Source: Rallus limicola
Lineage: Eukaryota > Chordata > Aves > Gruiformes > Rallidae
NCBI GenBank assembly: GCA_022605955.1
Contig: JAKCOZ010000021.1
Span: 17,100,161-17,164,160, forward strand
Direction: 5' to 3'
Length of the DNA: 64,000 bases
The position numbers and the translations under genes are program-made. The notes beneath the pieces are model-generated. The model was not told the origin of the DNA and did not search any database. It was given only the letters and a program-made list of their open reading frames with translations. How positions within the stretch are numbered: the first letter of the stretch is position 1; every line of letters begins with the position of its first letter. Below, in pieces: positions 25,081 through 35,081 of the stretch.

Positions 25081-26120
25081 AGTCTTAACTGTGTTCCTGA
25101 GGGTTGGGAAGCCCTGGTCCCACCAAAGCACCTAATTGGACATGCCTCAGGAGTTAAGCCCAGCCGCCCCCAGCCACCCAGAGCAATCTGAGGTGGGTTG
25201 GAACGCAAGGGGGTTTAACCTCTGCCAAATTAGTCTACCTGGTGGTGGATTGCGACAGCCATCTGCCTCGGGATCGTGGGGCTTGCCGTTCGCTGTCATG
25301 GACTGATGGCCCATTGCAGTTGCTGCAGGTCTCCGTGCCCCGCGCTAAACAGCAACATAAGCTCTGGAACTGTGCAGCGACGAGATGGCATCCGGGGGAC
25401 TTGCCTCGGCGTGGCCACCCCTATGTGACGGAGCTAAGGCGAACTATTGGTCAAGGTAAGAGAATGGAGGGTGGGGAATGGGTTTTGGCAGTTCCTTGTC
25501 CTGTGACTTTGGCTTTTGCTTTGGCAGGCTATGCGGGCAGCATCGGTGGGACACTGCGACCGGTGCGAGCGCATCGAGAAGGTGAAGCCATCGTCTCTGT
25601 ATCAGGCTAGTCATGCAGCTTGTGCAATTGTGTTGGGTTTGTCTCACGTGGTGTGCCTGGGTGTTTTGGTGGTGGAAAGTGTAGCGTGCTGTCCTTAGTT
25701 TTGTTGAAAGTCAGGGGATTTTGGGAATCAGCTTTTGGAATTCATTCTAATACGCAGTGGGGACCGGGTAATGAATCTGTATCATTGGAGAGAGTAGAAC
25801 GCAGAAGAACTGGCACGTAAGTGGGTGCGTCTGCAGCGGATCGGTCGTCCCCTGTGCACCCAGCGCTGAAGCGTGACAACTAGCAAGAAATGGAATTCCC
25901 CACCTGATGTGCAGTCACTTCGGACTGATGGCGGGCTGCAGCTGTGTGATGGAAGGTATGGCAGTCGCAGTCATTCGCACGCTTGCTGTCAAGCGTGTGG
26001 TTGCGCTCTCCCTTGCTCTCAAGCACGCTCTCTTTTCCACACTTTTCTCTTTCGGTCCCCCATTCTCTTGCCCGCTGCTTGTAGGCCCAATACAGCGACT
26101 GGAACCCTGATGCTGTTCTG
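25081..26120 (+). repeat. Short (1,040-bp) monomer variant at the array edge
   Basis: Same 289-bp deletion as the monomer at 1358-2397. The junction reads GCTGCAGGTCTCCGTG near 25321-25336, one base different from the other copies. Confidence 0.88.
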
Positions 26121-26454
26121 AGTCTTAACTGTGTTCCTGAGGGTTGGCAAGCCCTGGTCCCACCAAAGCACCTAATTGGACATGCCTCAGGAGTTAAGCC
26201 CAGCCGCCCCCAGCCACCCAGAGCAATCTGAGGTGGGTTGGAACGCAAGGGGGTTTAACCTCTGCCAAATTAGTCTACCTGGTGGTGGATTGTGACGGCC
26301 GTCTGCCTCGGGATCGTAGGGCTTGCCGTGCGCCCTCTTGGACTGATGGCCCATTGCAGTTTTGAAAGCTTGGCTGGCTCTGATGTAGGCGTGTGTCAGC
26401 AGGTGTGGCCAGGGTGTTGGGCAGTGAGCATGGCTAACTGTGTGTGTGTGAAAT

Positions 26455-26500
26455 TGTTGTGGAAGGTTTACTCAAGTCTCAGGTCTTAGGTTTGGAATAA
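26455..26500 (-). repeat. 46-bp inverted segment within the boundary monomer
   Basis: This stretch matches the reverse complement of the block between the TG run and ACGCAGCCAGGGG in standard monomers (for example in monomer 5 around 5424-5469), with 44 of 46 positions agreeing by my alignment. Flanking satellite sequence on both sides is in normal orientation. Confidence 0.9.
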
Positions 26501-26733
26501 AGAAAACGCAGCCAGGGGATTTTCAGTTGATCTTCTGCTGGCCCAGGAGTTTCTTTGTCTCCTGGTGCTGGCTGCACTGAGAGTTGACTGTTGTGACTGC
26601 ACGCCTCTGCCCGCCATGGGATGGCAGCGGGGAGACCTGCTTAAGTGCCCTGACCTCTCCGTGCCCCGCGCTAAACAGCAGCATCAGCTCTGGAACTGTG
26701 CAGCGATGAGATGGCATCGGGGGGACTTGCCTT

Positions 26734-27044
26734 AGAATCTGTGTGGCTTTCCATCTGGGCCGCCGTCCAGGCCTTCCCATCCAGGGACAGAAGCGTGCAG
26801 TGGAGCTCCACAAGAAGGTATGTTTGCAGGTGGATTTGGCCGCACGAGGAGGTTGGCGGCTCTGAGTACTTCAAGATTTCCCTGTGTCTCTTTGACAGTG
26901 CAAAGCGAGGAGGAGAGTGGGCAATTTTCCAGTGAGGGTGATGCTCGGCAGGTGAGCTGTTCTGAGGTGTCCGGTGTGTCACTGCAGAATCAATTACTGG
27001 CCTACCTTTTTCGGCTGTCTAGGCAAGGCTCGAGCCTCAGCGAG
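26734..27044 (+). other. Gene-like segment unique to the boundary monomer
   Basis: About 310 bp not found in any other monomer. It contains several splice-like signals in sequence: AAGAAG|GTATGT near 26817, CTCTTTGACAG near 26898, CGGCAG|GTGAGC near 26951, and GTCACTGCAG near 26986. The interval between the second and third would be an exon-like piece of about 52 nt open in one frame. I do not recognise a protein in any frame. It may be a relic of a progenitor locus or a later insertion. Confidence 0.4.
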
Positions 27045-27325
27045 ACCACCCCTATGTGACGGAGCTAAGGTGCACAATTGGTCAAGGTAAGAGAATGGAG
27101 GGTGGGGAATGGGTTTTGGCAGTTCCTTGGTCTGTGACTTTGGGTTTTTCTTTGGCAGGCTACGTGGGCAGCCTTGGTGGGACACTGCGACCTGTGAATA
27201 TGTATCATTGGAGAGAGTAGAACTGGCACCTAAGTGGGTGCCTCTGCAGCGGATCAGTCCTCCCCTGTGCACCCAGCACTGAACCGTGACAACTAGCAAC
27301 AAATGGAATTACCCACCTTATGTGA

Positions 27326-27724
27326 TTTGATTTATATATAATGTACACTGGAGATGCTTTGTGGTTGTAGTTTTAATTTTGTACTATATTTTTCTTGTTA
27401 AGTCTAGGTACATTTTTTAAAAACTTTTTTGTCATTCCAGAGCTCTTGTTGTTTTTCAGTTTAATGGAAAGATATCAGTCTGTCATGTTTAGGTTATAGA
27501 GTCATATGGGCAGTTCAAGGAAAATTATCTTATGCATCTACCAAAAGAAGTGATGGTATGTTGATATGCCTGTGCGTTTTAGCAGCATTGGATATGACAT
27601 TTGAGTGTTTAGAAGCCCTGTAAATTGTCTGTTTGAAGAGAGAATGTTCATAAAATTGTAGTGTTATTAGTTGTAAAATTTAGACATAATACCGTATTTT
27701 TTGGACTTTGACTACTACAAATAA
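27326..27724. other. AT-rich intergenic sequence, no gene seen
   Basis: About 400 bp of AT-rich sequence directly after the satellite boundary. No open frame of note and no recognisable element. Confidence 0.6.
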
Positions 27725-27726
27725 AT
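27721..27726 (+). promoter_or_regulatory. Possible polyadenylation signal AATAAA
   Basis: Canonical AATAAA about 400 bp beyond the gene-like boundary monomer. In AT-rich DNA this hexamer is common by chance, so its pairing with the upstream splice-like signals is only suggestive. Confidence 0.2.
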
Positions 27727-27759
27727 CACCAAAGCTGCACAAAAAATTGAACCTGAACA

Positions 27760-28310
27760 GAGTTAGACTGTTGTTGTCTTTTCTTTTGTATATTGGTCTT
27801 TCTCTGTTCCTGTCCTATGTCTGAGACACACACAGAGAAAGATGATAGTGTTTCTTTCTGCTGTTGTGTTTGGCTGTCTCTCTGACTCTCCTGTTTGTGT
27901 CTCTTTCTTTCTTTTGTCTTGTTACCTAGCAGCCATTTACTCTTCTCCCCATCTGTCTCACTCCCTGGTCTTTGTCTGTGTCTTTGTCTCACTGCTGTTC
28001 GTTTTTCCATCTTTTTCTAGCCCACTCCCCCCCCCCCCCCCCGGTTTTGTTATGCAATCTCTGACCTCCTGTCTCTGTCTTTACTGTAGTCCCCTCTCTG
28101 TCTCTCCCTACTTAAACCTTGTCTGTCTGTTTATAAGTCTCACCCCCACATTCATCCATAATTGTTTGGTTCCCCCGTGTTCATTCTTTGTCTATCTCTC
28201 TGGTCTGTCTTACCTGCCCCTCCTTGTTTGTTCCTGTCTAGTTTGCCTCCTGGATTTCTCTTCCTGCCCTCTCTTAGTTTTGTTAGAAATGCCAAAGGTT
28301 CTATGAAAGG
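27760..28310. repeat. Pyrimidine-rich low-complexity stretch with a 16-C run
   Basis: About 550 bp strongly biased to C and T on the + strand, rich in TCTCTGTCT-like words, with an uninterrupted run of 16 C at 28027-28042. The open frames here are products of the composition bias and I do not call them. Confidence 0.7.
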
Positions 28311-29185
28311 ACTCAAGGTAGATATGTTAGTGAAGCAGTAATTTATTTTATGTGCTTGCATGAGCAGGTGGCCTCATCAAGTAGGCCTGATTTCGGTCAG
28401 AGTTTGTGGCAATTTTAACCTAATGATTTCAGACTGATATAAGGTATATCTCATACAGCCATACATATTTGTAACCTGTCCTGCTTTGTATTAAAATGAG
28501 TCCCAGGAAGTGATTTCCATAAACTCCTCCCAATTGCGTCTGCACAGTGTCTCATGGTCCTGGTTCTCAGGGGGTCTCAGTCATGAAAGTTTGAAGTCTT
28601 CCTCAGGTTGAACTTTTCCCCTCCTTCCCCTGGAACATGTAATTGTTGCAGGTGGGCACAGTTATCCTTGGGATGTTTCCTTCTTATCAGTCCTGAATCA
28701 GCTTCAAATTATTCCAGCGCATTAATCAGTCAGAACTAACTACCCTAGAAGCACTAGAGTTGTTCAAGTGAGAGATTTTTGATGTGAGGTCACCTCTGAC
28801 ATAACTACTCTGGCACTTAAAAGCCTCCCATAGTAAGCCCCCCTTAAACAGGCATCTTGCTATCAAGCACCCTTTTACTATACATTAATCCTAACCTTAT
28901 TGTGTTAGACAAAGAATCATAGAAAAAGGTTGAAGACTTTACTAACTTTTCAAAATAACTGTAAATTTTATCTATATCTGCTAACAGAACTGTGTACTTG
29001 AGAGAGAAACTTTGTGATACCACAACAAAAATTCTTTAATAGTATTCCCTCTTATCTTATGTACTCTCTGTTGTATCCTAAATTCTCTAAAAGGATTTCT
29101 AATAAGGCAGCCTTTTTCCTCTACAAAATACAACAAGGCTTTTCTGTTTCAAAAAGCAACATTTCCCAGCATTTTCTACAGTTTT
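28311..29185. other. Unrecognised intergenic sequence
   Basis: About 870 bp of moderate composition with no supported gene. A short stretch around 28913-28946 (AATCATAGAAAAAGGTTGAAG) loosely resembles the end of an avian CR1 LINE, but the match is too short and degenerate to call. Confidence 0.5.
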
Positions 29186-29779
29186 TGTCCTCGTCTTAGT
29201 GTTCCACTCTCTCTCCCTCTACTTTCTCTTTTCCTGCCCTCTCACCTTTGCTGGGGCCTGTGTTGTCCTGTCATTAGCACCCGCCACTGTGGTCCCCTTG
29301 CCCCTTCATCGTCACTTGCCTCTGTAATGTCCCCCCACTTTGTCCCTCCCCCTCTTTGTTCCCCTGTTTTTGCCCCTTCACTGTGTTATCACCTCTTTTC
29401 AGTTGCCTCATTATCTCCTCCCCCTGCTGTGGTCCTTGTACTTCCTTCTTTGTGTCCCCTTGATTCCCTCTCTCTCTGTATTCCACTTTCCTTTCTTGGT
29501 CTGCTCTGCACCTGTGGTGTGTCCTCTTCATGGTCTCTGCAGTTTCTGGTGCCGTTCCCACCTTCACCATGTTCTCTTCTTCATTCCCCTGCTGCTCTTG
29601 ATTTCTCCTGCTTTGTGTCTTTGCTTTGGCAATAACGTCCTTCTACCCCTTTCTTAGTCCCTCCTTCCTGTAGGTGCTGCCCTTCCTTGTGCCTCTCCAC
29701 TTCCTTGTATCTCCCTCTGTCTCTTAGAATTGAAAGGGACAACTATAAAGCGCAACTTAGGTCTCACACAGCTTACCAC
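29186..29779. repeat. Second pyrimidine-rich low-complexity stretch
   Basis: C/T-biased DNA leading into the minisatellite, with many CTCCCC, CTTTGTCC and TCCTTC words. Open frames on both strands reflect the bias. Confidence 0.6.
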
Positions 29780-31500
29780 CGGAGCCTTTCGTTCCGGGTG
29801 CTTTTGAATCCGGGGTGTGCTGCCCTGAAAAACTTTCTTCGGAGAAAGTGACCCAGCGACTTTGTTTCCGGGTGCTTTTGGTTCCGGAGTGTGATGCCCG
29901 CAAAACCTTCCCTCCGAGAAAGTGACCCCGCGACTTTGGTTCCGGGTGCTTTTGGTTCCGGGATGTGCTGCCCGCAAAACCTTCCCTCGGACAAAGTGAC
30001 CCCGCGACTTTGGTTCCGGGTGCTTTTGGTTCCGGGGTGTGCTGCCCGGAAAACCTTCCTTCGGAGAACGTGACCCTGCGACTTCGGTTCCGGGTGCTTT
30101 TGGTTCCGGGGTGTGATGCCCGCAAAACCTTCCTTCGGAGAACGTGACCCCACGACTTTGGTTCCGGGTGCTTTTGGTTCCGGGGTGTGCTGCCCGCAAA
30201 ACCTTCCCTCGGAGAAAGTGACCCCGCGACTTTGGTTCCGGGTGATTTTGGTTCCGGGGTGTGCTGCCCGCAAAACCTTCCCTCGGACAAAGTGACCCCG
30301 CGACTTTGGTTCCGGGTGCTTTTGGTTCCGGGGTGTGCTGCCCGCAAAACCTTCCCTCCGAGAAAGTGACCCCGCGACTTCGGTTCCGGGTGCTTTTGGT
30401 TCCGGGCTGTGCTGCACTGAAAACCTTCCCTCGGACAATGTGACCCTGTGACTTTGGTTCCGGGTGATTTTGGTTCTGGGCTGTGCTGCACTGAAAACAG
30501 TTCCCCTGCAAAGAAGTGACCCTGTGACTTTGGTTCCGGGTGCTTTTTGTTCCGTGCTGTGCTGCACTGAAAACAGTTCCTCCGGAAAGAAGGGACCCTG
30601 TGACTTTGGTTCCGGGTGCTTTCGGTTCCGGGGTGTGCTGCACTGAAAACCATCCTTCGGACAATGTGACCCCGTGACTTTGGTTCCGTGTGCTTTCGGT
30701 TCCGGGATGTGCTGCACTGAAAAGAGTTCCCTCGGAGAATGTGACCCTGTGACTTTGGTTCCCGGTGCTTTCGGTTCCGGGCTGTGCTGCACTGAAAATC
30801 ATCCTTCGGACAATGTGACCCTGTGACTTTGGTTCCGGGTGCTTTTGGTTCCGGGCTGTGCTGCACTGAAAACAGTTCCCCTGCAAAGAAGTGACCCTGT
30901 GACTTTGGTTCCGGGTGCTTTTTGTTCCGTGCTGTGCTGCACTGAAAACAGTTCCTCCAGAAAGTAGGGACCCTGTGACTTTGGTTCCGGGTGCTTTTGG
31001 TTCCGGGGTGTGCTGCACTGAAAACAGTTCCCTCGGAAAGAAGGGACCCTGTGACTTTGGTTCCGTGTGCTTTTGGTTCCGGGCTGTGCTGCACTGAAAA
31101 CCTTCCCTCGGAGAATGTGACCCTGTGTCTTTGGTTCCGGGTGCTTTCGGTTCTGGGGTGTGCTGCACTGAAAACAGTTCCCCCGGAAAGAAGGGACCTT
31201 GTGACTTTGGTTCCGGGTGCTTTTGGTTCCGGGCTATGGTGCCCTGAAAACCTTCCCTCGGAGAATGTGACCCTGTGACTTTGGTTCCGGGTGCTTTCGG
31301 TTCCGGGCTGTGCTGCTATGAAAACAGTTCCCCTGCAAAGAAGTGACCCTGTGACTTTGGTTCCGGGTGCTTCCGATTCCGGGGTGTGCTGCACTGAAAA
31401 CAGTTCCCCCGCAAACAAGTGACCCTGTGATTTTGGTTCCGGGTGCTTTTGGTTTCGGGGTGTGTGTCACGGGTAACAGTCTCCTGGAAACAGTGTCCAT
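29780..31500. repeat. 74/76-bp minisatellite, about 23 copies
   Basis: Tandem repeat whose unit contains two TTCCGGG-type words, then a TGTGCTGC block, a CAAAACC or GAAAAC block, and GTGACCC. The proximal part (to about 30400) is made of 74-bp CCCGCAAAACC-type units. The distal part mixes 74-bp ACTGAAAACC-type and 76-bp ACTGAAAACAG-type units, some pairs of which recur in the same order, suggesting local higher-order repeats. The ends are decayed (first unit near 29780, last traces near 31500). All three minus-strand frames are open for 1.0-1.7 kb because one stop-free unit of length not divisible by 3 cycles through every frame. Confidence 0.93.
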
Positions 31501-32195
31501 ATTTTGTTCTGTGCAATTTTGGTCTTTTTGATAGTCAATTTGACACTCCTGGATCTAATATTCACTATAAACACTCAGATTGAGGCTCAATTGGGCTCTT
31601 ATTTTCCTTCTCCATTTCTCTCTTTATTTCTGGCTGGACTTTAGTTCCTATTTTGGCATTCCAACTTCAGTTCTGTAGCCTGTTGGTATTTCTGTCTCTG
31701 GTTCGGCAGACCTGTCATTGGTGATCATAGAAACACATTGGCAATTGATTTATTTCTTTTCCGATCCACTCAGTTTTGAATTTTTCCCCTCTGTCTCGTT
31801 CACTGTGCAGAATTTATTAAAGTTTCCCCTCTATATACTGCAGCCTGTTGCTACCTTTTTCTTTCCCCATCTCAGTTTGTATGGCTGCTTGTCTCTCTTC
31901 ATTCCTCCCTTTATAGTGCTGTGCTCTGATTCCTTTCTCCTCCTGATTCTCTCTCCATTTCATACCCCCTGTCTTTCAGCTCTGCTCCTCTGTCTGTTCA
32001 CCCACCCTTGCCTCCCCTCTCTCTCTGTCTCTAATTTTCCATTAATCCATCTCCCTGTGGAAGGCCTCAGGAGATTTCAGGATGGGACCATCTTTCAGTG
32101 CTGAAACCTATAGTTTGGGAGCTGTCGCTGGACCAGGATCAGCAGGGAAAGTGCCCTTGTCACACCCACACCCCCAAATGACCCTTGCACACAGA
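31501..32195. other. Unrecognised sequence, partly pyrimidine-rich
   Basis: About 700 bp without a supported gene. 31740-32060 is C/T-rich and gives a spurious 128-residue frame. Confidence 0.5.
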
Positions 32196-32528
32196 GGGAA
32201 AATTGGTGGGTTTATAGACTAAAATGGTACTTTATAGGATCAAAATTGTATTTTACTGAATAAAACTGGATATTAAACCTGTATTTTACAGCATAGAAAT
32301 AGCATTTTGTATGACAAAAAGCAGTTTATGTAGAATAAAACAGGTGGATTTTGTAGGGGAAAAAAGGGTGCTTTTTAGAATAAATTGGTGTTTTATAGGA
32401 AAAAAACACTGTTTTTTTAGATAATAAAGCAGTGGTTCTGTATGATAAAAATTGGATTGTATAGGATAAAATTGGTGGTTAATGGGATGATTTCCTCTCC
32501 GCCCCGAATAAAATGGTGTTTTCCAGGC
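32196..32528. repeat. Decayed 20-23-bp tandem repeat
   Basis: About a dozen degenerate copies of a unit close to TTTATAGGATAAAATTGGTGT, with varied spacing and many substitutions (for example near 32211, 32231, 32328, 32372, 32391 and 32458-32480). The degree of decay suggests an old array, unlike the homogeneous satellites around it. Confidence 0.65.
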
Positions 32529-33380
32529 TAACATGGCATTATGTTTCTCCAAGGACCTAGCACACGGTCTTGGAAAAGTTTTCCTCTCGCCCAGGGCGGT
32601 TGGTCCCCGGCGCTTGAGCTCCACTCAGGAACTTTGAAAGACCAACACAAGAGATGAGAAAACTTGATAAAAGAGGATGAGGAGGGACCTGAAGGAGAAG
32701 AGTGTCGAGGCACTCATCAACATCTCTTGGCCGGGTGAAGTTTAGGCAGCCAGAGTGCAGAGGAGGATACAACAGAGGCAGGGAGAGAAGCCTCGAGGCA
32801 AAGCAGTTTTTTGCGGGTACCAGGGGTTCTCGGTTACTTTTTCATGAGCTGTTTTCCTTTTCCAGATCTTAAAACACCTCTACCTCTTCTCAGCCCCCCA
32901 CTTCCTTCTTAGCAGAGTTCACTCTACCTGTGATTTCACTGCCTTCTTCCCTGTACTCGCAGCACAGGGGGGCAGAGACTGGGAGATGGGGAGATTTGGT
33001 TAGTCCATTGCCAGCCGGTTTCATTCTCAGCTGGGAGGGGGGCGGCATTCATTCCATACACCGTCCCCCTGCTGCACCGTAGGGTTTCACCCATGAGAGA
33101 CAGTTCTCCACAAACTTTCTCCAACATGAGTTTCCGCCCTCAGAGCTTTATCTGTTTGTCAGCTGCTCTGCCGTGGGTCACCGCTATGGTGGGCAGTCAT
33201 AAATCACAATATCTCTCCATCCCAGTCCTCCACATGGTTACAAGGCCTCCTCCCGCTCCCCCTCCAGCAAACCTGTTCCAGTGCAAAACTCTCTCTCGCT
33301 CATCTTGGTGTTCGTGATTCTCTTCATGTCTGCCAGTGCTGGCAGGGGCTTATCCCAACATAGGGTCACACCATCTTCTC
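32529..33380. other. Unrecognised intergenic sequence
   Basis: About 850 bp of mixed composition. Only short open frames on both strands; nothing recognised. Confidence 0.5.
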
Positions 33381-34020
33381 TATGTCTCCACCTTCTCTAA
33401 CAAGCGTGGAGCCTCTCCACAGGATACATATGGGGTCTAAGCCTTTTCTATGGACTGGGGGGGGGGGGGGGGGTTGTGGGGTGTGGAATCTGCTGCACCA
33501 TAGGTTTCTCCCCAAGGCTGCAGGGGCATTTTCCTTTCCGGCTCCTGGGGCGCCTCCTCCCCCACTATCCCTGGCGTTGCTGTCTGCACAGCTCATTGCA
33601 TCTTCTCATTCCCTTCTCCAGTGGCAAAATACTGCTGCTTCCCGGGTTTTTTCTCCTAGATGCGATTCCTGGAGGCACTATGCATCCATCTTTGAGTGGC
33701 TCAGCCCTGGTCAGAGCAACTTTGGCCCCAAATTGCCCAATGTTTACACTTTTTGCAAATGGCAGAGCATTTCAGCAGCTATTTTCTGCAGTCTTGGGTG
33801 TCTATGTCAGCAACCAGCTACACAAAACTATGACACACACATAGACTATAACAATAGTAGTAGCCATTTTTCTACCAAGTTTCATCTAATGTTTATCTGT
33901 TTCTATTTACAGCCAGAAAGATTAAAACTATTTACATACCAGCACAACAGGTGCAGTTGCAGAAAGAAACAGTATCATTGTTATCGGTGAGAGTTGCTTT
34001 CTCCATTCAGCAGCCCACAT
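33381..34020 (-). mobile_element. Possible decayed endogenous-retroviral fragment
   Basis: The series TCTGCTGCACCAT, GGCTGCAGGGGCAT, GCGCCTCCTCCCCC and GGCTCAGCCCTGGTCAG occurs in an order that I recall from dispersed avian ERV/LTR-derived sequence read in antisense. The recall is imprecise and the copy is clearly divergent. A 202-residue frame crossing it includes a poly-glycine stretch encoded by the 17-G run, and I do not call it a gene. Confidence 0.22.
33457..33473 (+). repeat. Run of 17 G
   Basis: Uninterrupted G17 followed by TTGTGGGGTGTGG. It has G-quadruplex potential and is a likely site of length error in assembly. Confidence 0.9.
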
Positions 34021-34084
34021 CCCACACAGCTAACTCAAGACAGGAAACACTCTTCTGCTCCTCCAGTGCTTTTATAGCTTCTGC

Positions 34085-34280
34085 AGGCAGGCCCCTCCCC
34101 TTTCCCAAGGGCCCATGGGAAGGGTGGTGGGTGGGGCCTGGGGTATATAAGCCAGCAGTCTTCCCCTAGGCAGCTCATTCTCCTGCCGGCTTTCTCCAGC
34201 ATCAGTGCTCTGGCTTTCATTCAGCAGATGAAGCTTTGTATTCTGCTTTGCTTTTTAGGAAGATGCACCTGAGGTAAGAG
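34085..34280 (+). promoter_or_regulatory. TATA-box promoter with short leader and splice donor (putative)
   Basis: A GC-rich, partly palindromic stretch (CCCTTTCCCAAGGGCCCATGG, near 34097-34117) and GGTGGGTGGGG precede TATATAA at 34144-34150. A start site would be expected near 34170-34180. An ATG at 34228 opens a 14-residue frame beginning MKLCILLCFLG, which looks like the start of a signal peptide, and stops at 34270-34272. A strong donor GAG|GTAAGAG follows at 34273/34274. CTGCTTTGCTTTTTAG at 34243-34258 could also serve as an acceptor, leaving a 15-nt microexon. This may be a real exon 1, an LTR promoter or chance; no downstream exon is recognisable. Confidence 0.35.
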
Positions 34281-34787
34281 CTTAAGGAGTACTCAGTGTT
34301 AAGCAGCACATAGATAATAGAAAGTGTTCTCATAGGTGGTTTTGGTTTGTTTTTTTTAACTTTTTTTGGATTGCATTTTTAGGCATTTTTAAGATGACCT
34401 TATCCAGATATCTATCGGTTCTAAGCGTGTGGTATTTTTCTGATATTCCTGACTGTACAGAAGATAGAACCTCACCTTTTATTAACCAGCTTTTCTCTAT
34501 GACATGTAAGTTGTGAGCATCACTTCTCCCAACAGGCCCAATGATGAGATTATCTAGCTGTTGTCAGGGTGAGCATTTTGTCTGCTTATAGAGCCTTAGC
34601 TTTTCCCATTAAAGTAACAGGGATTCAATACATAGCATTTTCCCAGTGCCACGGCTGCTCACAGACTTCCTAATGGTTCCCAGAATGCTGTGGGTTTTTT
34701 CTAGCTCATTTAGAGGTTGCAGCAGGTCCCTCATGGGTCCCTCCTACCAACCAGAGTTTGGTAGGAGACAGAACATAGCAGTTATCT
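34281..34787. other. Unrecognised sequence before the T-tract satellites
   Basis: About 500 bp without a recognised feature. If the promoter-like element upstream is real, this would be intron. Confidence 0.5.
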
Positions 34788-34865
34788 GGTGTCCGGGCTT
34801 GGTGTCCGGGCTTGGTGTCCGGGCTTGGTGTCCGGGCTTGGTGTCCGGGCTTGGTGTCCGGGCTT
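34788..34865. repeat. 13-bp tandem repeat, 6 perfect copies
   Basis: Six consecutive copies of GGTGTCCGGGCTT run straight into the first T-tract of the following satellite. Confidence 0.97.
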
Positions 34866-35081
34866 TTTTTTTCCGTTTTTTTTTCCGTTTTTTTTTTGAG
34901 TCCCCTCGCCTTTTTTTCCGTTTTTTTTTTCCGTCCGGTTTTTTTTTTTGAGTCCCCTCGCCGTTTTTTTTTCCGGTTTTTTTTCCGTTTTTTTTTCCGT
35001 TTTTTTTTTTGAGTCCCCTCGCCGGTTTTTTCCGTTTTTTTTTTCCGTTTTTTTTTTTTGAGTCCCCTCGCCTTTTTTTTT

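Larger units (their letters stand above)
1..27325 (+). repeat. Left satellite array, 1,329-bp monomer
   Basis: Head-to-tail array of about 21 monomers. I set the phase at the recurring motif AGTCTTAACTGTG, which gives monomer starts at 1, 1358, 2398, 3726, 5085, 6413, 7742, 9071, 10400, 11729, 13058, 14387, 15716, 17045, 18374, 19703, 21063, 22392, 23721, 25081 and 26121. Most spacings are exactly 1,329 bp; variants are 1,040 bp (two monomers) and 1,357-1,360 bp (four). Central monomers differ by scattered substitutions, while those at both ends are more divergent, as expected for unequal exchange. Short open frames recur in every monomer, but differences between copies are mostly amino-acid changing, so I do not call them genes. 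Seen directly; the family name is unknown to me. Confidence 0.97.
26121..27325 (+). repeat. Rearranged boundary monomer ending the left array
   Basis: This last monomer is recognisable but remodelled. It has an internal 46-bp inversion (26455-26500). About 310 bp of extra sequence (26734-27044) sits where other monomers have only about 12 bp. Roughly 190 bp is missing after GACACTGCGACCTGTG near 27196. It keeps intron-like module 1 (27087-27158) and then fades out around 27325 after GGAATTACCCACC. The extra segment cannot come from a standard monomer, so this copy may be closer to the ancestral sequence. Confidence 0.85.

Noticed and set aside
27842..28306. 154-residue hydrophobic frame
   Set aside because: It comes from translating a C/T-rich tract (Ser, Leu, Phe, Pro, Cys, Val only) and crosses the C16 run.
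28913..28946. Possible CR1 LINE end (AATCATAGAAAAAGGTTGAAG)
   Set aside because: Only about 20-30 bp of loose resemblance, without the CR1 terminal repeat or any reverse-transcriptase remnant nearby.
29654..31418. Minus-strand frames of 504, 553 and 339 residues over the minisatellite
   Set aside because: A stop-free 74-bp unit automatically opens all three frames; three overlapping long frames at once argue against coding.
33382..33990. 202-residue frame with a poly-Gly stretch, and an overlapping 122-residue frame
   Set aside because: The Gly run is the translated G17 tract; the rest matches no domain I know and overlaps sequence that looks ERV-derived.
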